Positions 46,296 to 54,767 are shown, numbered from the stretch's first letter. The stretch: 64,000 nucleotides of DNA from Pantoea sp. Lij88 (GCF_030062155.1 NZ_CP118267.1:124001-188000); one strand, 5' to 3'. The notes: generated by a model from the sequence alone, not told the origin. A program made the numbers and translations.

Positions 46296-46466
46296 ATGAC
46301 ACAAAAGTTCGATGATGGGACCGTGGTTCAACTTAAATCCGGTGGGCCATTGATGACTATCAGTTTTTACGACGAAGAAAGAGCGCAATACTACTGCGAA
46401 TGGTTCGTTAAAGATGACCGGAAATCAGGTTTCTTCAGTGGCGCTTCACTTTCTGAGTGCCACTAA
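46296..46466 (+). CDS. YodC-like small protein (DUF2158)
   Basis: 56 aa from ATG 46296 with AAGGAATTT. '[20 protein letters not shown]' and '[20 protein letters not shown]' match YodC-type DUF2158, small beta proteins often found in prophages and conjugative elements. The only plus-strand gene between terminase and the TIGR04255 operon. Confidence 0.8.
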   Translation: MTQKFDDGTVVQLKSGGPLMTISFYDEERAQYYCEWFVKDDRKSGFFSGASLSECH

Positions 46467-46557
46467 GAAAATAATGACTTCAAATTTTAGGGCGCCCTCG
46501 AGAAGGGTCGCCCTGTAAGCTAAACAGCTATCCACATAAGGGAATTAAGTCAGGTAA

Positions 46558-47007
46558 TTACGATTTTGGTTCAATTCGTTCAGTTATTAAACCCGCAGTA
46601 TCGACTATCCATAAGTTCAATGCGTCTACTAATTTTCGGGAAACCCCTTTTGAAACGCTCGATTTTATATTTGTTTTTTGCTCATCAGAAAAAGGAATTA
46701 TTTCAGCATGATGAGGATTTTTTAAGGTTATTGATTCTTTAACACCAAAGTGAATTTTATTATCAGTAATCAAGCCTATAGCCTTGATTTTAGATACACT
46801 AATCACACCTACAGCCTGAACAACTGCCTTCCCATTTTCAACGTCATTTTTAAGATAATTTATGAGAGTTTGTTCGCCATCCAAAAGTCTAGTCACCGAT
46901 GTATCACACCTTTTAAAAGCACTAGGTGTAAGGCGCTTCACGCCAGGATCCCAGTCAGGTACAAACAGTGCTCGACCTACAGTTTCATCATCACTGATAA
47001 ATTTCAT
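46558..47007 (-). CDS. Third gene of the TIGR04255 operon, unknown function
   Basis: 149 aa. N-terminal 'DETVGRALFVPDWDPGVKRL' followed by 'TPSAFKRCDTSVTRL' and later 'ITLKNPHHAEIIPF'. This 'AF...SV.RL' plus 'NP.HA.I' pattern recalls a widespread uncharacterised family, from memory and not checked. Fifteen bases behind the 189-aa gene, so translated from the same message. AT-rich like its two partners, unlike the surrounding structural genes. Confidence 0.7.
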   Translation of the reverse strand: MKFISDDETVGRALFVPDWDPGVKRLTPSAFKRCDTSVTRLLDGEQTLINYLKNDVENGKAVVQAVGVISVSKIKAIGLITDNKIHFGVKESITLKNPHHAEIIPFSDEQKTNIKSSVSKGVSRKLVDALNLWIVDTAGLITERIEPKS

Positions 47008-47022
47008 CTGCCAAACAGTGCC

Positions 47023-47592
47023 TTATCGCTTTGTTTTAACAAATGCTACAGCGTCTGCAATGGACATGTCCATCTCAAGCTCATCAGCACACACTTCGAT
47101 CACTTGATTATTGAAAGTCATATCAACCAAGCCATGCATAGGGTCAGTATAACTAATTATAAAAGATCCGTTGTGATCAAGGTAAATGCCAATGTCGTCA
47201 GCAAATAAATCTGCCTTCAAAAGGAATCTTTTAAAAGTACCTAGCGACTCGAAAGACATTGAATTAGCATCATGTCCATCCCATCCATCTTCTACTTTTG
47301 CTAAAGCGGACAAACGATGGCCAAGCTTAGGGAACACGTCAATAAGGATTTGTAGGTAGAGTTCTTTTACATCTATCAACAAATTGTCAAAGACAGCCAA
47401 ATCATCAAGTTCAACACCCGAGTAATAAGTCTTTTCTAACCTAGAACTTAAATAGGCATACTGCAATTCAGCCGTAGCAGAACCATACTCAACGCCACAA
47501 CAATCATCAATCCCAAGAATGGATGTCTCGACAAGTAACGTACTTGAAGGTGAGAAGAAAGAATCCCCAGAACTTGAAAATGCGTATTCCAT
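47023..47592 (-). CDS. Second gene of the TIGR04255 operon, unknown function
   Basis: 189 aa, strong AAGGAGC. Acidic, no membrane segment. 'ALAKVEDGWDGHDANSMSFE' and 'DIGIYLDHNGSFIISYTD' are striking: the 'GWDG..A..' motif occurs in proteins coded beside toxins or defence genes. The family is not named. Thirteen bases behind the TIGR04255 gene. Confidence 0.7.
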   Translation of the reverse strand: MEYAFSSSGDSFFSPSSTLLVETSILGIDDCCGVEYGSATAELQYAYLSSRLEKTYYSGVELDDLAVFDNLLIDVKELYLQILIDVFPKLGHRLSALAKVEDGWDGHDANSMSFESLGTFKRFLLKADLFADDIGIYLDHNGSFIISYTDPMHGLVDMTFNNQVIEVCADELEMDMSIADAVAFVKTKR

Positions 47593-47605
47593 TGCTGCTC
47601 CTTAG

Positions 47606-48406
47606 CTAGACTAACTGCATCACTGAGTGTAATCCTTGCGTAACTGAAAAGAAACGCTTGTGTATCACATCTCTAGCTATTGTCATTTCAGCCATAATTT
47701 TATCGGCATCAACCTCAATAACTTTATTAATCTTGACTGCATTTTCCATCAAAAAAACTGATTGATTCTTTACTTTACCTTCAGTGAAACTAACGATGTG
47801 CGTTCCAAATTTAAGCGGCGAACTTACACGAAGATTCGGCAAATCGCTTTCTCCATGAGAGAACTCATCATCAAAGGCTTTAGGTAGAGCAATATTTAAA
47901 CCAAGTTTTTCAGATAAAAAACGTCTAAGGCTCAATCCTTCTGTAAAACTCTCACCAAAGGCATTGATGTACCTAACGCTAACCTTATAGCCAGTTTCAG
48001 CTTTGATGAGGTTTGTTGCTAATAACGCATTAATACCTGTACTTATGACATGTATAAAGTCATCCCAACAACTATAAGGCTGAATACCATTTATTGTGAA
48101 AACGCCAACGCCCACCTGAAACAATGTGGAAAGCTCTTTAGCTTTTTGTTCAGGTGAACCATCTGGTGGAGATTTCTTAAACCGAACTACTGGAGCTCCA
48201 GCCATGAGTGGGAGGCCTTTAGGAATAAGGCGTTCAGAAGTAACATAGCCTTTAGATGCCAGATCACTTGTGATTTTTGAGAAAAAAAGCTCCTGCGAGT
48301 CTAGCTCATCGCCATCCATAATGGGCTTCTTATCTTGATGATCAGTCTTCCAGCGTACTTCCGCTACGAGTTCTACCAATGGTGAATTCGCAAATTTTTC
48401 GTTCAT
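47606..48406 (-). CDS. TIGR04255-type protein, first gene of a three-gene operon
   Basis: 266 aa, AGGAATAGT before the ATG. The N-terminal 'FANSPLVELVAEVRWKTD' and mid-region 'VSVRYINAFGESF' are the marks of the sporadically distributed TIGR04255 family, whose function is unknown. AT-rich. It lies between the lysis and terminase genes, a classic place for prophage cargo, with about 290 bp of upstream non-coding DNA that should hold the promoter. Confidence 0.78.
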   Translation of the reverse strand: MNEKFANSPLVELVAEVRWKTDHQDKKPIMDGDELDSQELFFSKITSDLASKGYVTSERLIPKGLPLMAGAPVVRFKKSPPDGSPEQKAKELSTLFQVGVGVFTINGIQPYSCWDDFIHVISTGINALLATNLIKAETGYKVSVRYINAFGESFTEGLSLRRFLSEKLGLNIALPKAFDDEFSHGESDLPNLRVSSPLKFGTHIVSFTEGKVKNQSVFLMENAVKINKVIEVDADKIMAEMTIARDVIHKRFFSVTQGLHSVMQLV

Positions 48407-48696
48407 ACTATTCCTGTCGGCTCATCCGTACATGTTCACGCCTTCGATGCTTGGTTAATGAGCAACGAAGAAGAATTCTGTATTTGATTCTATACCATTT
48501 ATGATTAAGCTCCTAGGCTTAGCTCTAGATTGAGCCTTTTTCGTAGTATTTAAGTCAAATCGTAACATCCTGAAAAACAATAACTTGTTTCTAAATTAAA
48601 CTCACTTTCAATACTACAAGCCTAGTTAAACTAACCTCTCATGTACTGATATGACTAGTATGTCTGCCTTACACAATGAATTATGGCCAATCATGT
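48407..48696. other. AT-rich promoter region of the TIGR04255 operon
   Basis: No gene. Very AT-rich; an imperfect AGGCT...AGCCT hairpin with T5 around 48516-48544 (plus strand). The promoter of the minus-strand operon is expected here but no clear -35/-10 pair can be chosen. Confidence 0.4.
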
Positions 48697-48954
48697 TTAC
48701 AGATGCTTAATCGCCAGTGCTTTAACATCGTCCTTTGCGGCTTCGTCCAGCAGAGCAACCCCACTTTCAACAAACGCCAGCGCAGTTTCAAAATCATGAA
48801 CGCCCACTTTGACTTCAGCTGATGGGGGCATCTGCGCTGCTTCGGCAGAGAATTCGGATTGTTCAACAACTTCGTCATTCATTGATTCTGACAATTCAGT
48901 CCTCGCTTCTTCAGGGTGGATAAACTGCCCTTTCAGCCACTGGAGGAAATTCAT
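48697..48954 (-). CDS. Hypothetical phage protein, 85 aa, acidic
   Basis: Starts at ATG 48954, overlapping the Rz1 stop in ATGA. 'MNFLQWLKGQFIHPEEARTE' then a Glu/Ala-rich helical body ending 'DVKALAIKHL'. Frequent at the end of lysis cassettes in this kind of phage; no function known to me. Confidence 0.7.
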   Translation of the reverse strand: MNFLQWLKGQFIHPEEARTELSESMNDEVVEQSEFSAEAAQMPPSAEVKVGVHDFETALAFVESGVALLDEAAKDDVKALAIKHL

Positions 48955-49196
48955 TTCTGCCGTTCCCGTTCGATTTGCCGGATGGCGGCCTTGTCGTGGT
49001 TGCACTGCTCCAGAGCGTTAAGCAGATGCTCATTCAGCTCCAGGCTGTCTCCCCAGGTCAACGGGTCAGGAATCAAAGGCACAGCGCAGTCAGCCAGCAG
49101 ACTCACCGGTATCGGTACTGGCGGAACCGGTACGTACTTTGTCCCGGTGCGCACGCAACTGGTCAGCAGCAGGACGAGGCACAAGTTCAGTGGCAC
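48951..49196 (-). CDS. Rz1-like outer-membrane spanin lipoprotein
   Basis: 81 aa from a GTG at 49196 (AAAGG upstream). Lipobox 'LVLLLTSC' and Pro-rich mature N-terminus 'CVRTGTKYVPVPPVPIPV'. It begins inside the Rz gene in another frame and runs beyond it, as usual for Rz/Rz1 pairs. With Rz it fuses inner and outer membranes at lysis. The exact start could also be an upstream ATG at 49253. Confidence 0.82.
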   Translation of the reverse strand: MPLNLCLVLLLTSCVRTGTKYVPVPPVPIPVSLLADCAVPLIPDPLTWGDSLELNEHLLNALEQCNHDKAAIRQIERERQK

Positions 49197-49491
49197 AGCT
49201 GCTACCTTTGACCAGCTTGCGAATAACCACCACTCTGCGCTCGCTCTCTGCATTACTGACCTGATTCGCATTGTGGGTTGCCTGTGCAATGTCGCTGAAG
49301 AGTACCGTTGCCCTGAGGACGTTATTCGCAATCATCTCAGCTGAAACTTTTTCCTGCGCAAGCTGCCTGTTCTGCTGGGTAAGCAGCGCTTTCGATAAAG
49401 ACTGAAGCCTCAGGATGACACCAAGCGCAATGACCAGCAGAAGCAGCCCTGTGATGGTGACGGCACCCCACTTAACGCGGCTTAAGGACAT
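49090..49491 (-). CDS. Rz-like inner-membrane spanin
   Basis: 133 aa from ATG 49491, overlapping the lysozyme 3' end. One N-terminal transmembrane helix ('AVTITGLLLLVIALGVIL') followed by a periplasmic coiled coil ('LLTQQNRQLAQEKVSAEMIA'). Partner of Rz1. Confidence 0.82.
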   Translation of the reverse strand: MSLSRVKWGAVTITGLLLLVIALGVILRLQSLSKALLTQQNRQLAQEKVSAEMIANNVLRATVLFSDIAQATHNANQVSNAESERRVVVIRKLVKGSSCATELVPRPAADQLRAHRDKVRTGSASTDTGESAG

Positions 49492-49984
49492 CGCTGTTCT
49501 CCGCCAGGCAAAGTGCACGTTCAGTTTCACGGCGGTTCATCAGCCCTCTCCACTTTCTGCCGCCCGCAAAGACCCAGCGGCGCATTTCACTGCACGCACC
49601 CGTATTGTCGCCTGCGTTGAGCTTTTTCAGAAGGGAAGATCGGGAAAAAGCGTCAGTACCGGTGTTAAAGCTAAAGCTGTAGAGTGCAGCGCGCTGGTAA
49701 TCGCTGAGGGGGACAGTGACCAGACTGTCAACAGCTGCCTGAACGGGTTTCAGGTCTTCGCGCAGAAGAGCATCACATTCCCTGGCGGTGTAGGTTTTAT
49801 TTCTGACAATATCGGGGCCGGTGTGACCATCGCAGACGGTGAGCACACCGGCGACATCCCGATATGGAACATAACGACGCCCTTCCAGACCATCCGGACC
49901 GCCCAGCAGTATCATTGCCAGAGTCAGCGCCCCTCCACCAGCTGCAGCCAGAAGTCTGTTACGCAGCACGACGGAGATGGCCAT
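49472..49984 (-). CDS. SAR endolysin (GH24 lysozyme)
   Basis: 170 aa. Weakly hydrophobic N-terminal signal-anchor-release segment (residues ~10-28, 'LLAAAGGGALTLAMILL'), then 'LEGRRYVPYRDVAGVLTVCDGHTG' region with the T4-lysozyme triad Glu34-Asp43-Thr49 and Cys51, as in phage 21 R. Exported by Sec and activated when the membrane is depolarised by the pinholin. 'NTGTDAFSRSSLLKKLN' and 'CSEMRRWVFAGGRKWRGLMN' also match. Confidence 0.92.
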   Translation of the reverse strand: MAISVVLRNRLLAAAGGGALTLAMILLGGPDGLEGRRYVPYRDVAGVLTVCDGHTGPDIVRNKTYTARECDALLREDLKPVQAAVDSLVTVPLSDYQRAALYSFSFNTGTDAFSRSSLLKKLNAGDNTGACSEMRRWVFAGGRKWRGLMNRRETERALCLAENSDVLKPR

Positions 49985-49987
49985 GAA

Positions 49988-50209
49988 TTAATTCGCCTTG
50001 TCCTGGCAGGTGCAGCGCAGTGCCCTGATTTCTGCCAGTGATGCCTTGCGCCGGTAATACCCGTTGATGATGCAGGTGATAGTCGCAAGGCTTATGCCGG
50101 CCAGAACGCCCACCGCACTCCACTCTTCCGGGCTGAAAAAGGTCAGGACGCCATGGACAACTTCGCCTGCGGATACGCTGTAAGCGACGCCGGTTGTGAG
50201 TTTGCTCAT
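49988..50209 (-). CDS. Class II pinholin, S21-like
   Basis: 73 aa from ATG 50209. 'MSKLTTGVAYSVSAGEVVHG' then the second helix 'WSAVGVLAGISLATITCII' and a charged tail, the shape of phage 21 S. It forms small holes that collapse the membrane potential and release the SAR endolysin whose gene follows by 3 bases. The ribosome site is weak, which is common for timing genes. Confidence 0.85.
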   Translation of the reverse strand: MSKLTTGVAYSVSAGEVVHGVLTFFSPEEWSAVGVLAGISLATITCIINGYYRRKASLAEIRALRCTCQDKAN

Positions 50210-50286
50210 CAGGATTTGTCGCGCAGAATAGGAGGAAGATAGCCGGAGCCGGTGGATGAGCAGGATACAGTGACGGCATCCGGTCA

Positions 50287-50317
50287 TAAAAAAAAGCCCT
50301 GACAAAATGCCAGGGCT
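50287..50317 (-). terminator. Late-leader terminator (tR'-like)
   Basis: On the minus strand AGCCCTGGCATTTTGTCAGGGCT followed by T8, between Q and the holin. In lambdoid phages the Q protein lets polymerase read through exactly such a terminator. Confidence 0.85.
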
Positions 50318-50424
50318 GAATAGAAATCTCTCGAGGGTCATTTACCCATCGTTGGAGCCAATCTAACACAAAAAATGGAAAAGTAAATAGCGAGCTATAA
50401 CATCGCTACATGGATTATCGCTCG
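50318..50424 (-). promoter_or_regulatory. Likely late promoter and Q-utilisation region
   Basis: A candidate promoter reads TTTACT, 16 bases, TAGATT on the minus strand between Q and the terminator. A perfect 12-bp inverted repeat TAAATAGCGAGC (50384-50395)/GCTCGCTATTTA (50420-50431) overlaps the Q stop codon and could be the binding site. Assignment follows from lambdoid logic, not from a matched consensus. Confidence 0.45.
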
Positions 50425-51126
50425 CTATTTAGTAATGCGCGATAACGTCTTCTCGGCCCAGGCTTCTTCCCGATGCAGCTCGGCGACCAGAAACTCCAGC
50501 AGCTGCTTCACGCTTTTGTTCCACGTATCCAGCGTAACAGCCTGCGTGACCTGACACACCGCCCTGAACACAACAGCGGAAGGGATACGTTCAAAGCCGC
50601 GCCCGGAACACCGCTTACAGGGCTGATAAACCGGTACACCCTGAAATCGCGTCATCACACGGTTAACCGCTTCCCCTCGCCCTTTGCAGTCCTTGCAGGC
50701 TGCCCGCACGACACCTTTTCCGTTACATTTGCTGCAGCACTTTCCGTTGCGCAGCCCTGTGCCGTGACAGGTATGACATGGCGATTCGGTATCCGGGCTG
50801 CGCGCATAATCGAGAAAGGCATAGCCCGCGATGACCGTAACCACCGCCATTCGCTCATCTTCGGGCAATTTAGAGAGGGCCGGATAATGTACTGATGCCT
50901 TCATTCCGGTCACAGTGAGCAACCGTACAGCGCGGTCTCTGTCATGGTGACTGAGCTGCATTTTGCCAAAGAAGGCGGAATAACCGAGGGGTGCACGTTT
51001 CTGTGTCATACCCAGTGCAGCCATCACATCGCTGCCGGTCATGTCATCAGGTGAACGGGAGGACTGGCGGGTGAAAGGCGAAACGGAGCGCGGGCTGTGA
51101 TACTTAACAACACTTTCAAGTTTCAT
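50425..51126 (-). CDS. Late antiterminator Q (AntitermQ family)
   Basis: 233 aa. 'MKLESVVKYHSPRSVSPF' is the usual Q start in this family. Residues ~110-190 carry four CxxCxGxG repeats (CHTCHGTG, CSKCNGKG, CKDCKGRG, CKRCSGRG), a DnaJ-like zinc module. Turns on lysis and structural genes. Its target region follows immediately. Confidence 0.9.
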   Translation of the reverse strand: MKLESVVKYHSPRSVSPFTRQSSRSPDDMTGSDVMAALGMTQKRAPLGYSAFFGKMQLSHHDRDRAVRLLTVTGMKASVHYPALSKLPEDERMAVVTVIAGYAFLDYARSPDTESPCHTCHGTGLRNGKCCSKCNGKGVVRAACKDCKGRGEAVNRVMTRFQGVPVYQPCKRCSGRGFERIPSAVVFRAVCQVTQAVTLDTWNKSVKQLLEFLVAELHREEAWAEKTLSRITK

Positions 51127-51180
51127 CGTAGTGACTCTGTGCCGGTAAGAAAGTTACCGGCACTATGAGTCGGTTAAGAT

Positions 51181-51465
51181 TCATTTTTCTGAATGACGGC
51201 AACCACGATTTGCGGAGTGAAAAATGAATTTCTGAATATATTTTTCTTTGGGCACCTCATGCCTGCCCTTATTTGTCACCCGGCACCATAATTCGATGAG
51301 TGCCTCACCAGTATGGTGGCGGGGGCTGGCCCCTTTTTTCCACCCGATAAGTGTGGAAGCCACCACATCCAGTTCATCCGCGATATCCTGCAAAGAGTAA
51401 CCTAAGCGGCTCATATCCGTAAGGATCCGGAACCAGTCAATTTTATGAATATTGATGACGGGCAC
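51181..51465 (-). CDS. Small helix-turn-helix DNA-binding protein
   Basis: 94 aa from a GTG at 51465 with AGGGGAAG upstream. 'MSRLGYSLQDIADELDVVAS' + 'TLIGWKKGASPRHHTGEALI' is a Cro/C1-type or MerR-like helix-turn-helix. Sits in the place normally taken by nin-region genes before Q. Possibly a small regulator of the late operon. Confidence 0.72.
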   Translation of the reverse strand: MPVINIHKIDWFRILTDMSRLGYSLQDIADELDVVASTLIGWKKGASPRHHTGEALIELWCRVTNKGRHEVPKEKYIQKFIFHSANRGCRHSEK

Positions 51466-51481
51466 GCGACTTCCCCTGCTG

Positions 51482-52078
51482 TTACAGCCTGAGTAAATCT
51501 TTGAGATTTCTGACGCCCAGCTTATTAGCACAGTTTTTCCGGTGCTGGTAAAGCGTTCTGGTTTGTATACCCAGTGCTGAGCAATGATGACTGACATCTG
51601 TGCCGTCAAGAAAGCCATCAATGACGGCATGCTCACGCAGCGTTAATCTGCAGTTTTTCCTGTCTGAAGGTTTCTTGTCCAGATAGCGTTTGAGGACGAA
51701 TGAGATGCAGGAAACAGGCAAGGACACATCCAGAACATATTCCATATCGCATACCCTGTTCAGAAGATTTCTTTTCCGGCTGTCCAGAAGAGCCTGACTG
51801 TCTGAAAAAACCAGCACGTTACCGTTTGTTTTACGCACCAGCGTGAGAAATAAGCTAAACCAGTCCGGAAAGAAGTCATCGTACCCCAGGCAGATAACGG
51901 CGAGATGATAGCAACCCGGATATCTGTTCGCTGCATGACTGCTGAATTTCTGTCCATCTCCGCACGATAATACTGTCAGATTTCTTTTACTGCATGCGGT
52001 GTGTATAAGACTAAATAGTCCAAAATGTAAAACATTGTTGTCTCCGATGACGACAATACAGCATTCTTTGCTTTTCAT
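51482..52078 (-). CDS. LuxR-type DNA-binding protein with receiver-like N-terminus
   Basis: 198 aa, AAGGCAGG before the ATG. Residues ~135-196 are a LuxR helix-turn-helix ('LTLREHAVIDGFLDGTDVSH', 'TRTLYQHRKNCANKLGVRN'). The N-terminal half resembles a receiver fold, but acceptor Asp residues are not evident, as in RcsA/BglJ-like co-regulators. AT-rich. Outermost gene of the prophage-oriented block. Confidence 0.78.
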   Translation of the reverse strand: MKSKECCIVVIGDNNVLHFGLFSLIHTACSKRNLTVLSCGDGQKFSSHAANRYPGCYHLAVICLGYDDFFPDWFSLFLTLVRKTNGNVLVFSDSQALLDSRKRNLLNRVCDMEYVLDVSLPVSCISFVLKRYLDKKPSDRKNCRLTLREHAVIDGFLDGTDVSHHCSALGIQTRTLYQHRKNCANKLGVRNLKDLLRL

Positions 52079-52927
52079 ATCCTGCCTTCCGTATTAAGCA
52101 GTTCATCCCAAAAGAATTTACATCCACCCTCCTAATGACGCGTATTATTACTACTCATATCCTGCAGGACATTCAATGCAATCATTTGCCCGACAGAAAT
52201 GAAAAACTAAATAATTCTTTTAACCTGTTGATTAAAAGGGGTTAAATTTATACCAGGAAAAGTATTAGGATTAACTTTCAGACTCCTGTTAGCACCCATT
52301 CCTACCCAAAAATGAATTCTGACGAGCCTGAATATAAGAAGGCGGATTTATACTTTCATACAGACACTCACATATCGGTTAAATTCACATCGTGAAAATC
52401 ACCTTTCAGTCATGAAAAAAATAGGGAAGATAATGAGATGAGTGCTGTGTTTCCACTTACAGAAAGGAAGTATTACCTGATGCTATGGGGTATCTCTGGA
52501 ACCATCCTGAGACAAATTAAAAAAGAAAGCGCATATTACTTCAGATGAGATGGCTGGCAAGACCGGGGGTGCCGACACGGAACAATACTGAAACAGCTGA
52601 CACCATTACGCGTGCAATTCAGTGACTGCGTGATAGCACCATTGACAGTATAGCCTGCTCCAATTGTCTTAAATTCATTAAACAGCAGATGAAATGAATT
52701 AGTTAAAACCGGTCTGGCGACCGCTGTAAGCCGATCAGGATGATCCCGTTGCATCTTTGAGGCCCATCAGAATTTCCATACAGCAGCGCAGCGCACCAGG
52801 ACTGAGAAGGTCAATACACATCTCCCTTTAAGTCATCAGAGAGAACATGCCCCCTGTCGGGATACCTCTGCAGACACCGCACGCAGCCACTGTACTGTCA
52901 TCAGCAAAAAGGAATATGAAAAGACGT
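52079..52927. other. Gene-free 850-bp interval beyond the last phage gene
   Basis: No reading frame worth reporting. AT-rich near 52100-52450, then ordinary composition. This is where repressor, replication and integrase genes of a complete prophage could have been; I find no remnants by eye. Confidence 0.5.
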
Positions 52928-53206
52928 TCAATGCCAGGTCAGGTAATCGTAACTGTCGGTTGAGTTCATGGTGAATTCTCTCATGGCACTTCTCTGTAGT
53001 GCATCGCGCCTTTTGATTTCGTCGCTGACATCATTGATAGCCAGTTTCAGGGCATCAATCCTGTGTATATCACTCTCTTTTCTGAGAAAACTATTCAGCT
53101 TGTTCAATATGCCCGGCCATGAGACACGTGTGTTGTCATTGAGTATGGCGAGAGTCGCTTCCCCGATGAGCACATCACGCAATAACTGCATATCCTGTTC
53201 TGTCAT
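52928..53206 (-). CDS. YmgB/AriR-like small regulator
   Basis: 92 aa, helical; 'LLRDVLIGEATLAILNDNTR' followed by 'VSWPGILNKLNSFLRKE' recalls the YmgB/AriR family of biofilm and acid-resistance proteins. AGGAG lies 12 bases before the ATG. It follows a YcgZ-like gene as in the E. coli ycgZ-ymgABC operon. Family assignment is moderate. Confidence 0.6.
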   Translation of the reverse strand: MTEQDMQLLRDVLIGEATLAILNDNTRVSWPGILNKLNSFLRKESDIHRIDALKLAINDVSDEIKRRDALQRSAMREFTMNSTDSYDYLTWH

Positions 53207-53261
53207 GACTGCAGCTGGACTCCTGTCTCACGACACTGAAAAGATGGGCAGTGAAATACAC

Positions 53262-53501
53262 TCATCTGCTGAACAAAAGCTCAATCAGCGCCTGGAGTTG
53301 CTGCTCTTCTGCATCAGATGAGGCCTGATCAAGACGTACAATCAGCCTCAGGCAGATTGCTTTGCGGTTCAGTGTCTGACCTGAACGGAGGATCTCAGCA
53401 ACAACTGAACCAAGCATTTCCTGCTGCGAGGACAGATTTGCACGGCTGAAATAGTCAGCAATATCGCTGTTGAAACCTGTGCTGCTCAGATTCAGTTGCA
53501 T
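53262..53501 (-). CDS. YcgZ-like small regulator
   Basis: 79 aa, AGGGGAG before the ATG. 'DIADYFSRANLSSQQEMLGS', 'VVAEILRSGQTLNRKAICLR' and 'DQASSDAEEQQLQALIELLF' match E. coli YcgZ closely in pattern and length (78 aa). In E. coli it acts through the Rcs system on biofilm genes and is controlled by BluR. Confidence 0.8.
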   Translation of the reverse strand: MQLNLSSTGFNSDIADYFSRANLSSQQEMLGSVVAEILRSGQTLNRKAICLRLIVRLDQASSDAEEQQLQALIELLFSR

Positions 53502-53548
53502 GACTGACTCCCCTATATGATTCTAAAATGATCTGTTTTTCGTAAGTT

Positions 53549-53571
53549 ATACAAAAAATTTAGGTTTGTAC
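53549..53571. promoter_or_regulatory. Dyad upstream of the ycgZ-like gene
   Basis: TACAAA-N9-TTTGTA (53550-53570), an inverted repeat just upstream of the gene, with MerR-like spacing. May be the operator of a BluR-type regulator; none is coded in the window. Confidence 0.4.
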
Positions 53572-53666
53572 AGGTATATCCGTTCCGCTTACAATAATTG
53601 CTGGCCAGAACAGTTGCCCGGAAAGTATCCTTCAGAGTGGAGTACTGCTACAGCGTGATTTGAGCC

Positions 53667-54767
53667 TTATCTGGCCCATGGCAAGTCAGACACACGGGTT
53701 GTGTAGGCAGGCGACAGCATGTCTCTTTTCATTGACCAGGACTTCTGGATTCCCTGCCCCGCAAAAAAAAGACTGGCTTTGCCACTCTGATTAAGCCCGT
53801 CCACCACGCGCATCAGAGCCTCACTGTTCGCCTGCGGGCGGTATTCATCAAACAGACTGAGCTGAGCCACGCCCTGGCTGTAGAAATCACCCAGCATCAC
53901 GCCCGCTTTCATATAACGATGTCCGTCCACCCATATCCGGTCGAGCGCATCCATAGCGACGCGGATGATATCGCGGGTATCGTTTGAGGGGGTAATCAGT
54001 TTGCCGATTGCCTGATTACCGTAAAATTCCTCACCGACGGCGTGCGGACTGGTCCGGACAAAAACTGCTATCTGCCTGCAGTACTGCCTTTCTTTTCTCA
54101 GTTTCTCAGCGGCACGCTCGGCAAAAGCGCATACCGCCTGCCGCATATACGTGTACTCAGTGATACGTGAACCGAACGAGCGTGAGCAGACAATCTGCTG
54201 TTTGGTGGGTGCAAATTCCTCAAGCGCCAGACATGACTCGCCGCGCAGCTCCCTGACAGTACGCTCCAGTACGACGTTGAAATGTTTGCGGATGATCCAG
54301 GTGCTCTGTTCTGCGAGGTCTCTGGCCGTGGTGATGCCCATTGCATTGAGCTTTTTGCTGATACGACGCCCCACTCCCCATACATCCTCAACAGGCACAA
54401 GCGCCATCAGCTTTCGCTGCCGGTCGATATTCGACAGGTCGACGACGCCGCCCGTCTGCTTCCACTTCTTGGCGGCGTGGTTTGCCAGCTTAGCCAATGT
54501 TTCGGTCTGGGCGATGCCAACACCCACGGTCAGATGCGTGTTGCGTTTGATCGTCTCGCGCACTTCCCGTCCAAAGTTTTCCAGCACCATGCAGTTGCGT
54601 ACACCGGTCAGGTCCAGGAACGCTTCATCAATCGAATAGACTTCCACGCAGGGGGCCATCTGCTCCAGCGTTGTTATTACCCGGCTGCTCATGTCGGCAT
54701 TTATGTGGAATGGAAAATCTACAGAAATTATTGGTTCTTTAAGGTCCGCTATGAGCTGTGAGTTCAA
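53667..54767 (-). pseudogene. umuC: 5'-truncated umuC
   Basis: The frame matches E. coli UmuC from 'ADMSSRV' (about residue 78) to the end ('MLSPAYTTR'), including 'YSIDEAFLDLTG' and 'GVGIAQTETLAKLANHAAKK', but the first ~75 residues with the essential N-terminal Asp motif are gone. About 20 codons before ADMSSRV no longer align, then IS30 begins at 54757. Its upstream partner umuD is also absent. Unlikely to make an active polymerase. Confidence 0.85.

Larger units (their letters stand above)
22227..52078. mobile_element. Defective prophage with contractile tail and lambdoid-style late control
   Basis: Continuous phage module on the minus strand: regulators, Q, lysis, packaging, head, connector, tail, baseplate, fibre, with an Ail/Lom-like moron at the left end. 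Head genes include a P22-like coat and DUF4055 portal, while the sheath and tube show a myovirus tail. No integrase, CI-type repressor, excisionase or replication gene is visible inside or near it, and no attachment repeats were found by eye. The boundaries given are the outermost phage-like genes. Confidence 0.85.

Noticed and set aside
52536..52754. Minus-strand 72-codon frame in the interval beyond the prophage
   Set aside because: No ribosome site and Cys/Arg-rich composition typical of chance frames.
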